From the NCBI RefSeq assembly GCF_003003355.1, contig NZ_PVTQ01000002.1:372001-436000 (forward strand): a stretch of DNA of 64,000 nucleotides, given 5' to 3'. Both the position numbers and the translations under genes were made by a program. Positions within the stretch are counted from its first letter, which is position 1; the number at the start of each line of letters is the position of its first letter. The notes beneath the pieces were generated by a model that was given only the letters and a program-made list of their open reading frames with translations, made no database searches and was not told where the DNA came from. The DNA is from Donghicola tyrosinivorans (GTDB taxonomy: Bacteria; Pseudomonadota; Alphaproteobacteria; Rhodobacterales; Rhodobacteraceae). Below, piece after piece: positions 1 through 8,642 of the stretch.

Positions 1-123
1 GGGGGCTTCGGGCAGGCCACCCGCCACCAGAGGCTGGACCAGACCGCCCACGGGATAGGTAAAGGCATAGTGCCCGCCTCCGTGCCAGAAACAGGATTCG
101 TCCCAGAAAAAGCCGGTTGCCAT
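1..123 (-). CDS. Class II histone deacetylase-like protein, N-terminal fragment
   Basis: Only the first 41 codons lie in the window; the gene runs off the left edge. The translation starts MATGFFWDESCFWHGGGHYA and continues into a VGGLVQPL segment. This resembles the conserved N-terminus of bacterial class II histone deacetylase / acetylpolyamine amidohydrolase-type zinc enzymes, as I recall the family. Such enzymes deacetylate small amides or protein lysines in the cytoplasm. None of the catalytic His/Asp residues is in view, so function rests on the N-terminus alone. It is divergent from the DUF167 gene that starts about 70 bases away. Confidence 0.55.
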   Translation of the reverse strand, partial: MATGFFWDESCFWHGGGHYAFTYPVGGLVQPLVAGGLPEAP

Positions 124-193
124 GATTGCGCTCTCCCTCTTGTCATTGACGGGCAGACTAGGCGCGGGCGCGGGGCAGTGCTAGAGGGCAATC

Positions 194-448
194 ATGTCGA
201 AAACCGATCTGACCCACCTGAGCGCCACTGGCACCGAGATCGCCGTGCGTGTCACGCCCAAAGCCTCGCGCAATGCGATCAAAGAGGAAGACGGTGTGCT
301 GCGGGTCTATGTGACCACGGTGCCAGAAGACGGCAAGGCCAACGCCGCCGTGGTCAAGCTGCTGTCCAAAGCAGTGGGCGTGCCAAAGTCGCGTCTGGAT
401 CTGGTGCGGGGTCACACCAGTCGGGACAAGGTGTTTCTTGTCCTCTAG
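194..448 (+). CDS. DUF167 / UPF0235 family protein (YggU-like)
   Basis: 84 residues, the usual length for the DUF167 (UPF0235, YggU) family. The family pattern is clear: I-A-V-R-V-T-P-K-A near residue 16, then a V-TTVPEDGKANAAVVKLL block, and SRLDLVRGHTSRDKVF near the C-terminus. The fold is a small alpha/beta domain; no biochemical role is established for the family. It is a stand-alone gene facing a small unknown gene on the other strand, with only 6 bases between their 3' ends. Confidence 0.85.
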   Translation: MSKTDLTHLSATGTEIAVRVTPKASRNAIKEEDGVLRVYVTTVPEDGKANAAVVKLLSKAVGVPKSRLDLVRGHTSRDKVFLVL

Positions 449-454
449 GGCCGC

Positions 455-694
455 TTAAGCGTCTACCTCGCGAAGGGCGTAGACACCTTCAGGCAAATCA
501 AGGGCCGCGCCAAGGTCGCGCAACTGGGACATGGAGAAGGTGACAGTCATGACCTGATCTGTCCGAGGGTCCAGTTGTTCGATCGTGATGCAGTCTTCGA
601 ATGCGTTGATGGTGATGTCTTCTTGCAGATAGGATTGCCCCTCATCCACCAGAGTGACGACCGTCGCATCAAATTCATGCTCTATACTAAACAT
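455..694 (-). CDS. Conserved-looking small protein of unknown function
   Basis: 79 residues from the ATG at 694. An upstream ATG at 871 would add 59 residues, but that extension is Cys-, Arg- and Leu-rich with no coding character, so I prefer the inner start. The protein is acidic: MFSIEHEFDATVVTLVDEG, then an EDITINAFEDCITIEQLD segment, a VMTVTFSMSQLRDLGAALDLPEGVY block and a REVDA end. This alternating pattern suggests a small beta-rich fold with a C-terminal helix. No signal peptide or membrane segment. I do not recognise a named family. Confidence 0.6.
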   Translation of the reverse strand: MFSIEHEFDATVVTLVDEGQSYLQEDITINAFEDCITIEQLDPRTDQVMTVTFSMSQLRDLGAALDLPEGVYALREVDA

Positions 695-1017
695 ATGACT
701 ACGATACCGCATTGCTGCCATCTGGCAAGTTAATTGCTGCGCTGCCGCATGTAGTGGGCATCCGATCCGCAGGCGTAGTTCGTATTCTGTCGATAAAGTG
801 CCGCTATTCAATAGAAATTTCGGATTAAATCGAGCGAGGAATGCTGCAATGCAGCATTCCGGGCGCAGCAATTGGGGCGCATTCTAGGGGAATCGCGCTG
901 GATTATTGGGGGCGCGGGCAGGCCATTCTGTTGCTGTGCTGCACTGCTGCGGCGCAGAACACGGTGCGAATTTTTTGCCTCTGGTAGTGTGCGGCGGGAC
1001 AGGTCATCTTGGGACCC
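695..1017. other. 323-base intergenic region without a gene
   Basis: Divergent spacer between the 79-residue gene and the M48 lipoprotein gene. It is visibly less GC-rich than its surroundings around 780-840. It contains one perfect short palindrome (838-860, listed separately). Open frames crossing it have poor coding character, and I see no tRNA or convincing terminator. Confidence 0.6.
838..860. repeat. Perfect 23-base palindrome in divergent promoter region
   Basis: GGAATGCTGCA and its reverse complement are separated by one base. As RNA it would form a 9-bp stem with a 5-base loop, but no T-run follows on either strand, so it is not a typical terminator. It sits between two divergent genes, 144 bases from the 5' end of one and 158 from the other. 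An operator is possible; this is inference. Confidence 0.5.
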
Positions 1018-1740
1018 ATGAGATCTTTATTTGTGTTCATGGTCCTAGGCTTGCTGGCAGGCTGCTCGGTTCCGATGTCAAACTTTCCTGCGCCTACGGG
1101 TGCGCCCTCTGCTCCGCCTGCGGATCCGGCCCTAGAGGCGCGGGCCGAGGCGGTGGCCCGACGCTTTGTCGCTGTGGTGGATCAGGTCGAGCCGGTGGCC
1201 GAAAACATCTGCCGCAATGAGATCGGCCTGCGCAAATGTGATTTCCGGATCATGGTGGATGCGGATCCCCATTCTCCGCCGAACGCCTTTCAGACCGAAG
1301 ACAACTGGGGCCGTCCGGTGATCGTCTTTACCGTGGCGCTGATTGCCGATGCGCGGAACGAGGACGAGTTGGCCTTTGTTCTGGGTCATGAAACAGCGCA
1401 CCACCTGATGGGGCATATCGACCGTTCGAACCAGTCCGCGCAGGCGGGGGCTTTGATCTTTGGCAATCTGGCCTCGGCCAGCGGTCTGAAGGATCAGGAT
1501 CTGGAAGAGGCGGTCAATCTGGGTGCCCAGTTCGGCGCACGGTTCTATGCCAAGGACTATGAGCTTGAGGCCGATCGCCTTGGGACCTTGATCACCTATC
1601 GCGCGGGCTTTGATCCGGTGCGCGGGGCCGAGTTCTTTGGCCGTATTCCCGATCCCGGAGACAAGTTCCTTGGCACGCACCCGCCGAACTCGGAGCGTAT
1701 CCGTGTTGTGCGTGAAGCCGCCGCAGAATTGGGTGTTTGA
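1018..1740 (+). CDS. M48 family metallopeptidase, lipoprotein
   Basis: 240 residues. I chose the ATG at 1018 because it places a short basic N-terminus directly before a hydrophobic run and a lipobox LLAGC with the lipidation Cys at residue 16; a TTG nine bases upstream is also in frame. The zinc-protease signature HETAH lies at 124-128 and the downstream ELEAD motif, which carries the third zinc ligand, near 182. The IVFTVALIADARNEDELAFVLG stretch leading into the HExxH helix is typical of M48 (LoiP/YcaL-like) peptidases. Likely anchored to the outer or inner membrane, facing the periplasm, with a role in protein quality control. It is monocistronic in appearance. Confidence 0.88.
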   Translation: MRSLFVFMVLGLLAGCSVPMSNFPAPTGAPSAPPADPALEARAEAVARRFVAVVDQVEPVAENICRNEIGLRKCDFRIMVDADPHSPPNAFQTEDNWGRPVIVFTVALIADARNEDELAFVLGHETAHHLMGHIDRSNQSAQAGALIFGNLASASGLKDQDLEEAVNLGAQFGARFYAKDYELEADRLGTLITYRAGFDPVRGAEFFGRIPDPGDKFLGTHPPNSERIRVVREAAAELGV

Positions 1741-1808
1741 TTCAGATCAACGCTGCAAAGGGGCAAACCTGTTGGACTTGGACCAGATCCAACCAAAAGG
1801 GTGCCCCC

Positions 1809-2063
1809 ATGACTGTGAACCAACGCTTTGACCATCACGCCAAACTGTTCGCCACCATGGCCGACACGCTGGGGGTGGACCTGACCGAGAAAATGCAGCG
1901 CGGCGAAGTCGACTCTGAAGACCTGCGCATGATGGTTCACAAATGCACCGGATGCACCAACCCCTGCGACTGTGTAGGTTGGCTGGCCGATAATGCAGAG
2001 GGCGCTCAGGTTGCCCCGTCGTACTGCCGCAACGGCGATGAACTGTTGTCCATGAAAGACTAG
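1809..2063 (+). CDS. DUF6455 family small cysteine-cluster protein
   Basis: 84 residues from the ATG at 1809. An in-frame extension to 1737 overlaps the previous stop and looks non-coding. Residues 1-45 form an amphipathic helical segment (FDHHAKLFATMADTLGVDL). A cysteine-rich block CTGCTNPCDCVGWL follows, then a late Cys in SYCRNGD. The arrangement matches proteins I know as DUF6455 in Rhodobacterales. The clustered cysteines suggest metal or Fe-S binding, but this is unproven. Soluble, no signal peptide. Its partner genes here give no functional hint. Confidence 0.65.
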   Translation: MTVNQRFDHHAKLFATMADTLGVDLTEKMQRGEVDSEDLRMMVHKCTGCTNPCDCVGWLADNAEGAQVAPSYCRNGDELLSMKD

Positions 2064-2096
2064 GGTTTCGGTCTGGCCCCTGCTAAGGCGGGGGTT

Positions 2097-2450
2097 ATGA
2101 AACAGCTAGAGAATGTCGTCAGCGACCGCGGCTCGAAATACGCGGTCACCGGAGGTCCGGCCCGCAACAAGGCCGAGGCCGAAGCTTTGATCACAGAGTT
2201 GAAACGCGTGAAGAAATACGCGAAAGCGACCCATAACACATGGGCGCTGCTGCCGTCGGACGGCGAACCCCTGAAAAACGATGACGGTGAGAGCGGCGCA
2301 GGCATGGTTATCCTGCGCATGCTGGAACGGGACGAGGTCTTTGACACCGTGATCGTGGTCACCCGCTGGTACGGGGGCAAGCATCTGGGTGGCGATCGGT
2401 TTCGCCACGTCCAGACTTGTGTGCGTGAATGGATCGACGCCTTTGCCTAA
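2097..2450 (+). CDS. IMPACT/YigZ-family (UPF0029) N-terminal domain protein
   Basis: 117 residues covering only the N-terminal IMPACT domain. Recognisable blocks are SDRGSKYAV, THNTWAL, the DDGE-SGAGMVILRMLE segment and VIVVTRWYGGKHLGGDRF, the family signature. E. coli YigZ is about twice as long with a second ferredoxin-like domain, which is absent here. IMPACT-type proteins are linked to translation or ribosome-associated regulation, but the bacterial role is not settled. It starts 33 bases after the DUF6455 gene, in the same direction, so co-transcription is possible. Confidence 0.8.
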   Translation: MKQLENVVSDRGSKYAVTGGPARNKAEAEALITELKRVKKYAKATHNTWALLPSDGEPLKNDDGESGAGMVILRMLERDEVFDTVIVVTRWYGGKHLGGDRFRHVQTCVREWIDAFA

Positions 2451-2458
2451 GCGGTGAC

Positions 2459-2938
2459 TTAGGCGGTGGCGTAGATCACCTGTTGCGCACCAAAGCGCAG
2501 CAACCTGTCGATTTCATGCATCCCCAGCGCCTCAAGCAACCTGACAGAACGGAGGTTGGATTGCTGGGTCTCGGCGATGACGCGGGGCAGGGCAGCTTGG
2601 TGTAGCACGGCCGAGACGGCCTCTTGCCCGTAACCTCGGCCCCACGCGGCGGGGTGGAACTGGTAAGATACTTCCATATCCGTGCCGTCACTGTGGGGGG
2701 TCAGATAGACCAGCCCCAGACGCTTGCCCTGTCTGGCCTTCGCCATCCACAGGCCGCTGCCTTCGGGGGGCGAAAGATAGCTCTGGGCCCGCGCCATAGC
2801 GCATCGGTGGCTGAGTGGGCCACCTAAGAAGCGACGGGTATAGCGGTTGCGCAGCAGTCGATAGATGAACAACAGATCGCCATGAACTGGCGGTTGCAGA
2901 ATGAGCCGATCTGTTTCTAGGTGCTTTGAAAAGTCCAT
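2459..2938 (-). CDS. GNAT family N-acetyltransferase (RimJ-like)
   Basis: 159 residues from the ATG at 2938 (MDFSKHLETDRLILQPP); an extension to 3016 adds an unlikely Cys/Phe-rich leader. The ETDRLILRP-like start, SYQFHPAAWGRGYGQEAV (acetyl-CoA pyrophosphate loop, here GRGYG) and NLRSVRLLEALGM are the usual signatures of RimJ/RimL-like GNAT enzymes. These acetylate protein N-termini, amino-sugars or small amines; the substrate cannot be deduced. It is convergent with the IMPACT gene, with 8 bases between their 3' ends. Confidence 0.8.
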   Translation of the reverse strand: MDFSKHLETDRLILQPPVHGDLLFIYRLLRNRYTRRFLGGPLSHRCAMARAQSYLSPPEGSGLWMAKARQGKRLGLVYLTPHSDGTDMEVSYQFHPAAWGRGYGQEAVSAVLHQAALPRVIAETQQSNLRSVRLLEALGMHEIDRLLRFGAQQVIYATA

Positions 2939-3044
2939 GAAAATATAGCCGGTCGTTGTGAATACGACCAGCCTAGGAACAGAATCAGCACCTGTCTTGC
3001 AAAAATGAAAGACCATCGTTGCGTCGGCGGACTTTCGCGAGTCC

Positions 3045-4421
3045 TCAGGATTTCAGCGCGCCCCAGAGGTCATATTCACCGGCCTCGTCGACCTCGACCT
3101 TGACGATGTCGCCGACCGACAGGCCATCGGTGTTCTCATCGATAAAGAGGTTGCCGTCGATCTCTGGCGCATCGGCCCAAGTGCGGCAGGTGGCGATGCC
3201 GTCTTCGTCGATATCATCCACGATGACTTCCAGTGTCTTGCCCACCTTGGCGGCCAGTTTGGCCTCGGAGATCGCCTGCGCCTTCTCCATGAAACGGTCC
3301 CAGCGGTCCTGTTTGACCTCGGCAGGGACATGGTCGGGCAGATCGTTCGAGCGGGCACCCGCGACGTTTTCGTATTGGAAGCAGCCAACCCGATCCAACT
3401 GCGCCTCATCCAGCCAGTCCAGCAGGGTCTGGAACTCTTCGTCGGTCTCGCCGGGGTAGCCGACGATGAAGGTCGAACGCAGGGTGATATCGGGGCAGGT
3501 GTCGCGCCAAGCGGCGATCTCGTCCAGCGTTTTGGCAGCGGCAGCGGGGCGCGCCATGCGCTTCAGGGTCTCGGGGTGGGCGTGCTGGAAGGGGATATCC
3601 AGATAGGGCAGGATCAGCCCCTCGGCCATCAGCGGGATCAGGTTGCGCACATGGGGGTAGGGGTAGACGTAATGCAGACGCACCCACGCCCCGAGCGAGC
3701 CCAGATCACGGGCCAGATCGGTGATATGGGCGCGGTGGCCGCGATCTTCCGCGTGTTTGATATCGACACCATAGGCGCTGGTGTCCTGAGAGATCACCAG
3801 CAGCTCTTTCACGCCGCTTTCCACCAGCTTTTCCGCCTCACGCACCACCGCATGGGCGGGACGGCTGACCAGCTTGCCGCGCATGTCGGGGATGATGCAG
3901 AACTTGCACTTGTGATTGCAGCCTTCGGAAATCTTCAAATAGCTGTAATGGCGCGGGGTCAGTTTCACGCCGCTGGCGGGAAGCAGATCGACAAACGGAT
4001 CGGGACTGGGCGGCACCGCGCCATGAACTGCATCCAGTACCTGCTCATATTGGTGGGGGCCGGTCACGGCCAGCACGTTGGGATGCTGTCCGGTGATATA
4101 TTCAGGCTCGGCGCCCAAACAGCCGGTCACAATTACACGGCCATTCTCGTTCAACGCCTCGCCAATCGCCTCAAGTGATTCGGCCTTGGCCGAATCAAGG
4201 AACCCGCAGGTGTTCACAATCACCGCATCTGCGCCCGCGTAATCGGGGCTGATCGCATAGCCCTCGGCCCGCAGGCGGGTCAGGATGCGCTCGCTGTCCA
4301 CCAGCGCCTTCGGGCAGCCCAAAGACACCATGCCGATGGTCGGCTGGCCGGGACGGGCTACGTCACGGATCTGCGCTTTGGGCGCAATGTCGGGGCGAAG
4401 GTTTGGCGGGTTCTGGCTCAT
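3045..4421 (-). CDS. rimO: Ribosomal protein uS12 (S12) methylthiotransferase RimO
   Basis: 458 residues, close to the usual ~440. The N-terminal methylthiotransferase domain has the three cluster cysteines at about 36 ([12 protein letters not shown]), 72 (NTCGF) and 101 (TGCLGAEP). The radical-SAM CxxxCxxC motif CNHKCKFC is at 168-175, followed by [11 protein letters not shown]-terminal TRAM-type beta domain follows. RimO adds a methylthio group to an aspartate of ribosomal protein S12. [12 protein letters not shown] is diagnostic of RimO rather than MiaB. Monocistronic on the minus strand. Confidence 0.95.
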   Translation of the reverse strand: MSQNPPNLRPDIAPKAQIRDVARPGQPTIGMVSLGCPKALVDSERILTRLRAEGYAISPDYAGADAVIVNTCGFLDSAKAESLEAIGEALNENGRVIVTGCLGAEPEYITGQHPNVLAVTGPHQYEQVLDAVHGAVPPSPDPFVDLLPASGVKLTPRHYSYLKISEGCNHKCKFCIIPDMRGKLVSRPAHAVVREAEKLVESGVKELLVISQDTSAYGVDIKHAEDRGHRAHITDLARDLGSLGAWVRLHYVYPYPHVRNLIPLMAEGLILPYLDIPFQHAHPETLKRMARPAAAAKTLDEIAAWRDTCPDITLRSTFIVGYPGETDEEFQTLLDWLDEAQLDRVGCFQYENVAGARSNDLPDHVPAEVKQDRWDRFMEKAQAISEAKLAAKVGKTLEVIVDDIDEDGIATCRTWADAPEIDGNLFIDENTDGLSVGDIVKVEVDEAGEYDLWGALKS

Positions 4422-4517
4422 GGCACATCCGATGGGCTGGAAGGAAAAGGGATCAGGGACGCCGCGCGGCAGGATCGCCCCCTAGATAGCACAAAGGACA
4501 AGAGCCGCGCCCCTGTC

Positions 4518-4539
4518 CTTCTTTATTGCATAAATACTC
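4518..4539 (-). repeat. Short intergenic element, family A (single copy)
   Basis: Read on the minus strand: GAGTATTT, two bases, GCAATAAAGAAG. The same 22-base element recurs at 22474-22495, 22512-22533, 38116-38137, 42370-42391, 51104-51125 and 51136-51157. Here it follows the 3' end of gcrA in the gcrA direction, just after a weak imperfect hairpin (CGTCT...AGACG). Confidence 0.75.
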
Positions 4540-4578
4540 ACGTCTCAGGCCGCGCCAGACGCACGGCAATGGACGTGA

Positions 4579-5166
4579 TCAGCGGCGACGGTCCCGCTTG
4601 TTGTTCACGGGCTGGAACGCCACGCCTACATGGGCCTCGCAGTAGGGTTTGCCTTGCTGAACCGGCAGACCGCAGAACCAGAAATCAGGGGTCGCAGGGT
4701 CGCCAACAGGCCATTTACAAGTGCGTTCGGTCAGATCCATCAGTGTCAGCTTCTTGGCCTTCTTCTCGATCTCGCTGACCTTTGCCAGCGCCTCAGCCGA
4801 GATTTCGTTGGCCGAGGGCTGCGGCGGCAGGGGCTGACCTGCGGGGATGATCGCCTTGCGGGCAGGGGTCGGCACAGGGCGCGGCTCGGGGGCCGGCGCA
4901 GCCTCGGCCTTCACGGGCTCGGGCTTGGGTGCGGGCTTGGGTTTGGGCTCTGCCTTGGGCTTGGGCGCGGCAGCCTTCGCCTCGGTCTGGGGCGATGCGG
5001 CCGAGCTATTCGCAGCAGCGGTACGGTTCGACAGGCCAAGACGGTGTACTTTGCCGATCACGGCGTTACGGGTCACACCGCCAAGCTCTTTGGCAATCTG
5101 GCTGGCGGACTGTCCTTCGCCCCACATTTTTTTCAGCAGTTCGACGCGTTCATCGGTCCAGGACAT
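4579..5166 (-). CDS. gcrA: GcrA family cell cycle regulator
   Basis: 195 residues from the ATG at 5166 (MSWTDERVELLKKMW); an in-frame ATG 21 bases upstream is less likely. The N-terminal helix-turn-helix (about 1-45, with ASQIAKELGGVTRNAVIGK) is diagnostic of GcrA. A long Pro/Lys/Ala-rich linker covers about 55-115. The C-terminal part with TCKWPVGDP, FCGLP and YCEAH is the part that contacts the sigma-70 factor in the Caulobacter protein. GcrA activates sigma-70 promoters carrying CcrM-methylated GAnTC sites. The gene is divergent from the ABC-2 permease gene. Confidence 0.93.
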   Translation of the reverse strand: MSWTDERVELLKKMWGEGQSASQIAKELGGVTRNAVIGKVHRLGLSNRTAAANSSAASPQTEAKAAAPKPKAEPKPKPAPKPEPVKAEAAPAPEPRPVPTPARKAIIPAGQPLPPQPSANEISAEALAKVSEIEKKAKKLTLMDLTERTCKWPVGDPATPDFWFCGLPVQQGKPYCEAHVGVAFQPVNNKRDRRR

Positions 5167-5290
5167 ACACTCTTCCTTGATGGTCAAAGGCGGCCCCGCA
5201 ATGGCGGCCGCCTTGGAGAAATTTGTCAGTGCCCTATTCTAATCATCCGTGGCCGCGTTACAAGGCGGGCAACGCAACTTAAGGATCAAC

Positions 5291-6097
5291 ATGATGCCCG
5301 AGAGCCGAGAAATGGGAGAGCGCCGCTTTGGCCGCGTCAACTGGCTAGGCCTGATGACCTTGGCAGAACGCGAATGCCGCCGCTTCCTGACTGTCTGGAA
5401 CCAGACTCTTGCCGCGCCCATCGTGACCGCGGGTCTTTTCCTGACAATTTTCGCTATCGCCATCGGACCCACCCGCGGCGAGGTCATGGGCGTGCCCTTC
5501 GTCAACTTTATCGCGCCGGGCATCCTGATGATGACGGTGATCCAGAACGCTTTTGCCAATGTCTCCAGCTCGATCGTCAGCGCCAAGGTGCAGGGCAATA
5601 TCGTGGATACCCTCATGCCGCCCCTTTCCGCCGGAGAGCTGGTCCTGGGCTATCTGGCAGGGGGCATCGTGCGGGGCTTTCTGGTGGCCATCGTGATTGC
5701 GGTAGCCATCTTGATGTTCCTTGGCACAGGCTTGCAGCATCCGCTGGCCGCTATCGCCTTTATTATCGTGGGCTCTGCCTTCATGGGCGGTCTTGGCATG
5801 GTTGCCGCTGTCTACGCGCAGAAATTCGACCAGATCGCAGCCATCACCAATTTTATCGTGACCCCGCTGGCGTTCCTGTCGGGCACCTTCTACTCGGTCG
5901 AGGCGATGCCCCCCGTCCTTTATGAAATCACCCACCTCAACCCGATCTTCTATCTGATCGACGGGGTGCGCTGGTCGGTTCTGGGGGTCTCGGACAGCAA
6001 TCCGCTGTTCGGCTTCTGCTTCGGACTGGTCGCCGCGATTGCCGTGAACCTGACCGCATGGTGGATGTTCCGCACAGGCTACCGTCTCAAGGCGTAA
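5291..6097 (+). CDS. ABC-2 type transporter permease
   Basis: 268 residues from the second ATG (5291), which has an AAGGA Shine-Dalgarno ten bases upstream; an upstream in-frame ATG at 5249 lacks one. The N-terminus is cytoplasmic and basic (ERRFGRVNWLGLMTLAERECRR), followed by six hydrophobic segments. The PLAFLSGTFYSVEAMP signature is typical of ABC-2 (NodJ/YadH-like) export permeases. Such permeases need a separate ATPase; none lies within this window on either side, so the partner must be encoded elsewhere. Substrate unknown. Confidence 0.85.
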   Translation: MMPESREMGERRFGRVNWLGLMTLAERECRRFLTVWNQTLAAPIVTAGLFLTIFAIAIGPTRGEVMGVPFVNFIAPGILMMTVIQNAFANVSSSIVSAKVQGNIVDTLMPPLSAGELVLGYLAGGIVRGFLVAIVIAVAILMFLGTGLQHPLAAIAFIIVGSAFMGGLGMVAAVYAQKFDQIAAITNFIVTPLAFLSGTFYSVEAMPPVLYEITHLNPIFYLIDGVRWSVLGVSDSNPLFGFCFGLVAAIAVNLTAWWMFRTGYRLKA

Positions 6098-6349
6098 ACC
6101 CCGCCAGAATCACCTTCCTTTTTGCTCTGCCGGAGTGTATCTCCCAAGGCATGATGACCTTGACTGCATATGCTCCGGCTTTTGCCACCCGACGCCGACG
6201 CGCTACCCGCGCGTAACCGGCCTGCGGGCCATGTGCGCCTGTCATCTCGCGTGCCAACTGGTACGAACTTCTTACAAACACCCCCTAAATCGTTGACTTG
6301 AGCGGCCCGAGAGGCCACCAAAGCCATCTATCCCATAAGGAAGAGAGTC

Positions 6350-7531
6350 ATGATCCCATCGGTTTTGCCCACCTATAACCGCGCTCCCCTGTCGTTCGTC
6401 AAAGGCGAAGGCAGCTGGCTGTTTGAGGCGGACGGGCGACGCTTTCTGGATCTGGGCGCAGGGATTGCGGTAAACGCGCTGGGGCACGCCAACCCCGAAC
6501 TGGCCAGCACCCTGAAAGCGCAGGCCGACACCCTGTGGCATGTCTCGAACCTCTATAACATTCCCCAGCAGCAGGAACTGGCCGACCGTCTGGTCGCGGC
6601 CACCTTCGCGGACACTGTGTTCTTTACCAACTCGGGCACCGAAAGCTGTGAACTGGCAGTGAAGATGGCCCGCAAATACTGGTACGACAAAGGCCAGCCC
6701 GAGCGGACCACGATCATTACCTTCGACGGCAGCTTCCATGGCCGCTCGTCCGCGGGCATCGCTGCGGCTGGCAGTGAAAAGATGACCAAAGGCTTCGCGC
6801 CCCTGCTGCCCGGCTTCCGCCACCTGAAATTCGGTGATCATGATGCGCTGAAAGAGGCGATGAAAGCCCCCGATGTGGCCGCCATCCTCATCGAGCCCGT
6901 GCAGGGTGAAGGCGGCATCCGTCCGCTGCCCGAGGTTTGCCTCAAAGGCATCCGTGCCGTCTGCGATGAAACCGGCGCCCTGATGATGCTGGATGAGGTT
7001 CAGTGCGGCGTGGGCCGGACCGGCAAACTCTTCGCCCATGAATGGGCAGGGGTCACGCCGGATGTAATGATGGTCGCCAAAGGCATCGGCGGCGGCTTCC
7101 CTCTAGGCGCCGTTCTGGCCACCGAAGAGGCGGCCAGCGGCATGACCGCAGGCACCCATGGCTCGACTTACGGCGGCAACCCGCTGGGCTGCGCTGTGGG
7201 CAACAAAGTCATGCAGATTGTCAGCGATCCTGCTTTCCTTGATGGGGTGAACGCCAAGGCCAACCGCTTCCGTCAGGGGCTTGAGGCGCTGGTTGACCAG
7301 CACCCGACCGTCTTTGAATCCGTCCGTGGTCTGGGCCTGATGATCGGCATCAAATGCAAGGCCCTGAACACCGATGTGGTCAAGGCAGGCTATGACGCTG
7401 GGATCCTCACGGTGCCCGCTGGCGACAACGTCCTGCGCCTTCTGCCAGCCCTGAACATTCCGGACGAAGATATCACTGAATCTCTCGCCCGCCTCGAACA
7501 GGCCGCAACCGCACTGGAACAGAAAAGCTAA
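6350..7531 (+). CDS. argD: Acetylornithine aminotransferase (class III)
   Basis: 393 residues, standard for ArgD. The PLP lysine is K244 in [12 protein letters not shown]; the [11 protein letters not shown] cofactor loop is near 93-103 and [12 protein letters not shown] near 214-225. It converts N-acetylornithine and 2-oxoglutarate to N-acetylglutamate semialdehyde and glutamate in arginine synthesis (the reaction runs in reverse in vivo); it may also act as succinyldiaminopimelate transaminase. AAGGAAGAG lies just before the ATG. argF follows 91 bases downstream, supporting the arginine assignment over other class III aminotransferases. Confidence 0.92.
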   Translation: MIPSVLPTYNRAPLSFVKGEGSWLFEADGRRFLDLGAGIAVNALGHANPELASTLKAQADTLWHVSNLYNIPQQQELADRLVAATFADTVFFTNSGTESCELAVKMARKYWYDKGQPERTTIITFDGSFHGRSSAGIAAAGSEKMTKGFAPLLPGFRHLKFGDHDALKEAMKAPDVAAILIEPVQGEGGIRPLPEVCLKGIRAVCDETGALMMLDEVQCGVGRTGKLFAHEWAGVTPDVMMVAKGIGGGFPLGAVLATEEAASGMTAGTHGSTYGGNPLGCAVGNKVMQIVSDPAFLDGVNAKANRFRQGLEALVDQHPTVFESVRGLGLMIGIKCKALNTDVVKAGYDAGILTVPAGDNVLRLLPALNIPDEDITESLARLEQAATALEQKS

Positions 7532-7535
7532 GCCC

Positions 7536-7594
7536 TTTCATCTTGGTGAAAATACCTCGGGGGAGGCCGCAGCGCGGCCGGGGGCAGCGCCCCC
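7536..7594 (-). repeat. GC-rich hairpin plus family B element, between argD and argF
   Basis: Read on the minus strand: GGGGGC-GCT-GCCCCC hairpin, a GGCCGC...GCGGCC segment, CCCCCGAGGTATTTTC and then ACCAAGATGAAAG. The same layout occurs at 10067-10121 (+), 12231-12284 (-) and, shortened, 42518-42540 (-). This is the only copy lying between two co-directional genes in the orientation opposite to them. Confidence 0.75.
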
Positions 7595-7622
7595 AAGACC
7601 CCGACAGCCGAAAGATAAGACG

Positions 7623-8549
7623 ATGAAACACTTCCTTGATATCCACTCGACCGATCAGGCCGACCTTCAGGCGATGCTGGACAACGCCGCTGCCATGAAA
7701 GCTGCCCGCGCTGGCCGCCCCAAAGGCGCGGCTGATGACGAACAGCCCCTTGCAGGCCGCATGGTTGCGCTGATTTTCGAAAAGCCCTCGACCCGGACCC
7801 GCGTAAGCTTTGACGTGGGCGTGCGCCAGATGGGCGGTCAGACCATGGTGCTTTCAGGCAAGGACATGCAATTGGGTCATGGCGAGACCATCGCCGACAC
7901 CGCCCGCGTGCTGTCGCGCTATGTGGACCTGATCATGCTGCGCACCTTTGACGAATCGGTGCTTTACGAGATGGCCGAATACGCCTCGGTGCCGGTGATC
8001 AACGGTTTGACGGACCGGACTCACCCCTGTCAGATCATGGCGGACATGCAGACTTGGCGCGAACATCGCGGCGATGTGACTGGCAAGAAAGTGGTCTGGT
8101 CGGGCGACGGCAACAACGTCTGCGCCTCAATGTTGCACGCGGCTGGCCAGTTCGGGTTCAACATGACCTTCACCGGCCCGCGCCAGCTGGACCCCGAGGC
8201 CGAGTGGATCGAATACGCCCGCTCCAAAGGCTCGACCATCGAGATCGAGCGTGATCCCTTCAAAGCGGTTGAGGGTGCCGATCTGGTGGTCACCGACACG
8301 TGGGTTAGTATGCACGATAGCCAGTCCACCAAAGAGCGTCGCCACAACCTGCTGCGTTACTATCAGGTCAATGCCGATCTGATGAAGCACGCCAAAGAAG
8401 ACGCTCTCTTCATGCACTGTCTGCCTGCCCACCGCGGTGAGGAAGTCACCAGCGAGGTCATGGACGGCCCGCAAAGCGTGATCTTTGATGAGGCCGAGAA
8501 CCGTCTTCATGCGCAAAAAGCCGTGATGCGCTGGTGTCTCGAGGTCTGA
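7623..8549 (+). CDS. argF: Ornithine carbamoyltransferase
   Basis: 308 residues, full length. The carbamoyl-phosphate loop STRTR is at 56-60 ([14 protein letters not shown]), followed by MRTF-type and LTDRTHPCQ motifs. The ornithine-binding DTWVSM and the catalytic [11 protein letters not shown], near 264, are intact. It makes citrulline from ornithine and carbamoyl phosphate in the cytoplasm. It lies downstream of argD and is likely co-transcribed, although the GC-rich repeat in the gap could reduce read-through. Confidence 0.95.
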   Translation: MKHFLDIHSTDQADLQAMLDNAAAMKAARAGRPKGAADDEQPLAGRMVALIFEKPSTRTRVSFDVGVRQMGGQTMVLSGKDMQLGHGETIADTARVLSRYVDLIMLRTFDESVLYEMAEYASVPVINGLTDRTHPCQIMADMQTWREHRGDVTGKKVVWSGDGNNVCASMLHAAGQFGFNMTFTGPRQLDPEAEWIEYARSKGSTIEIERDPFKAVEGADLVVTDTWVSMHDSQSTKERRHNLLRYYQVNADLMKHAKEDALFMHCLPAHRGEEVTSEVMDGPQSVIFDEAENRLHAQKAVMRWCLEV

Positions 8550-8589
8550 TCCTGACCTGACTGCACAGCCATCCTGCACGAATCGCGGT

Positions 8590-8630
8590 TGATGTTCGCG
8601 CTAACGCCGTTAGATGTAACGCGAACATCA
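8590..8630. promoter_or_regulatory. Candidate LacI-type operator pair upstream of gnd
   Basis: TGATGTTCGCG (8590-8600) and its exact reverse complement (8620-8630) frame a region containing GTTAGATGTAAC. The left part, TGTTCGCGCTAACG at 8593-8606, fits 12 of 14 positions of TGTTAGCGCTAACA, the palindrome style bound by LacI-family repressors. It ends 12 bases before the gnd ATG, so it would cover the promoter or ribosome-binding area. Inference from sequence only. Confidence 0.5.
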
Positions 8631-8642
8631 CAGGAGTTTCGG

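Noticed and set aside
3330-4178. 282-codon plus-strand open frame opposite rimO
   Set aside because: RimO has all catalytic motifs on the minus strand; the opposite frame has none.
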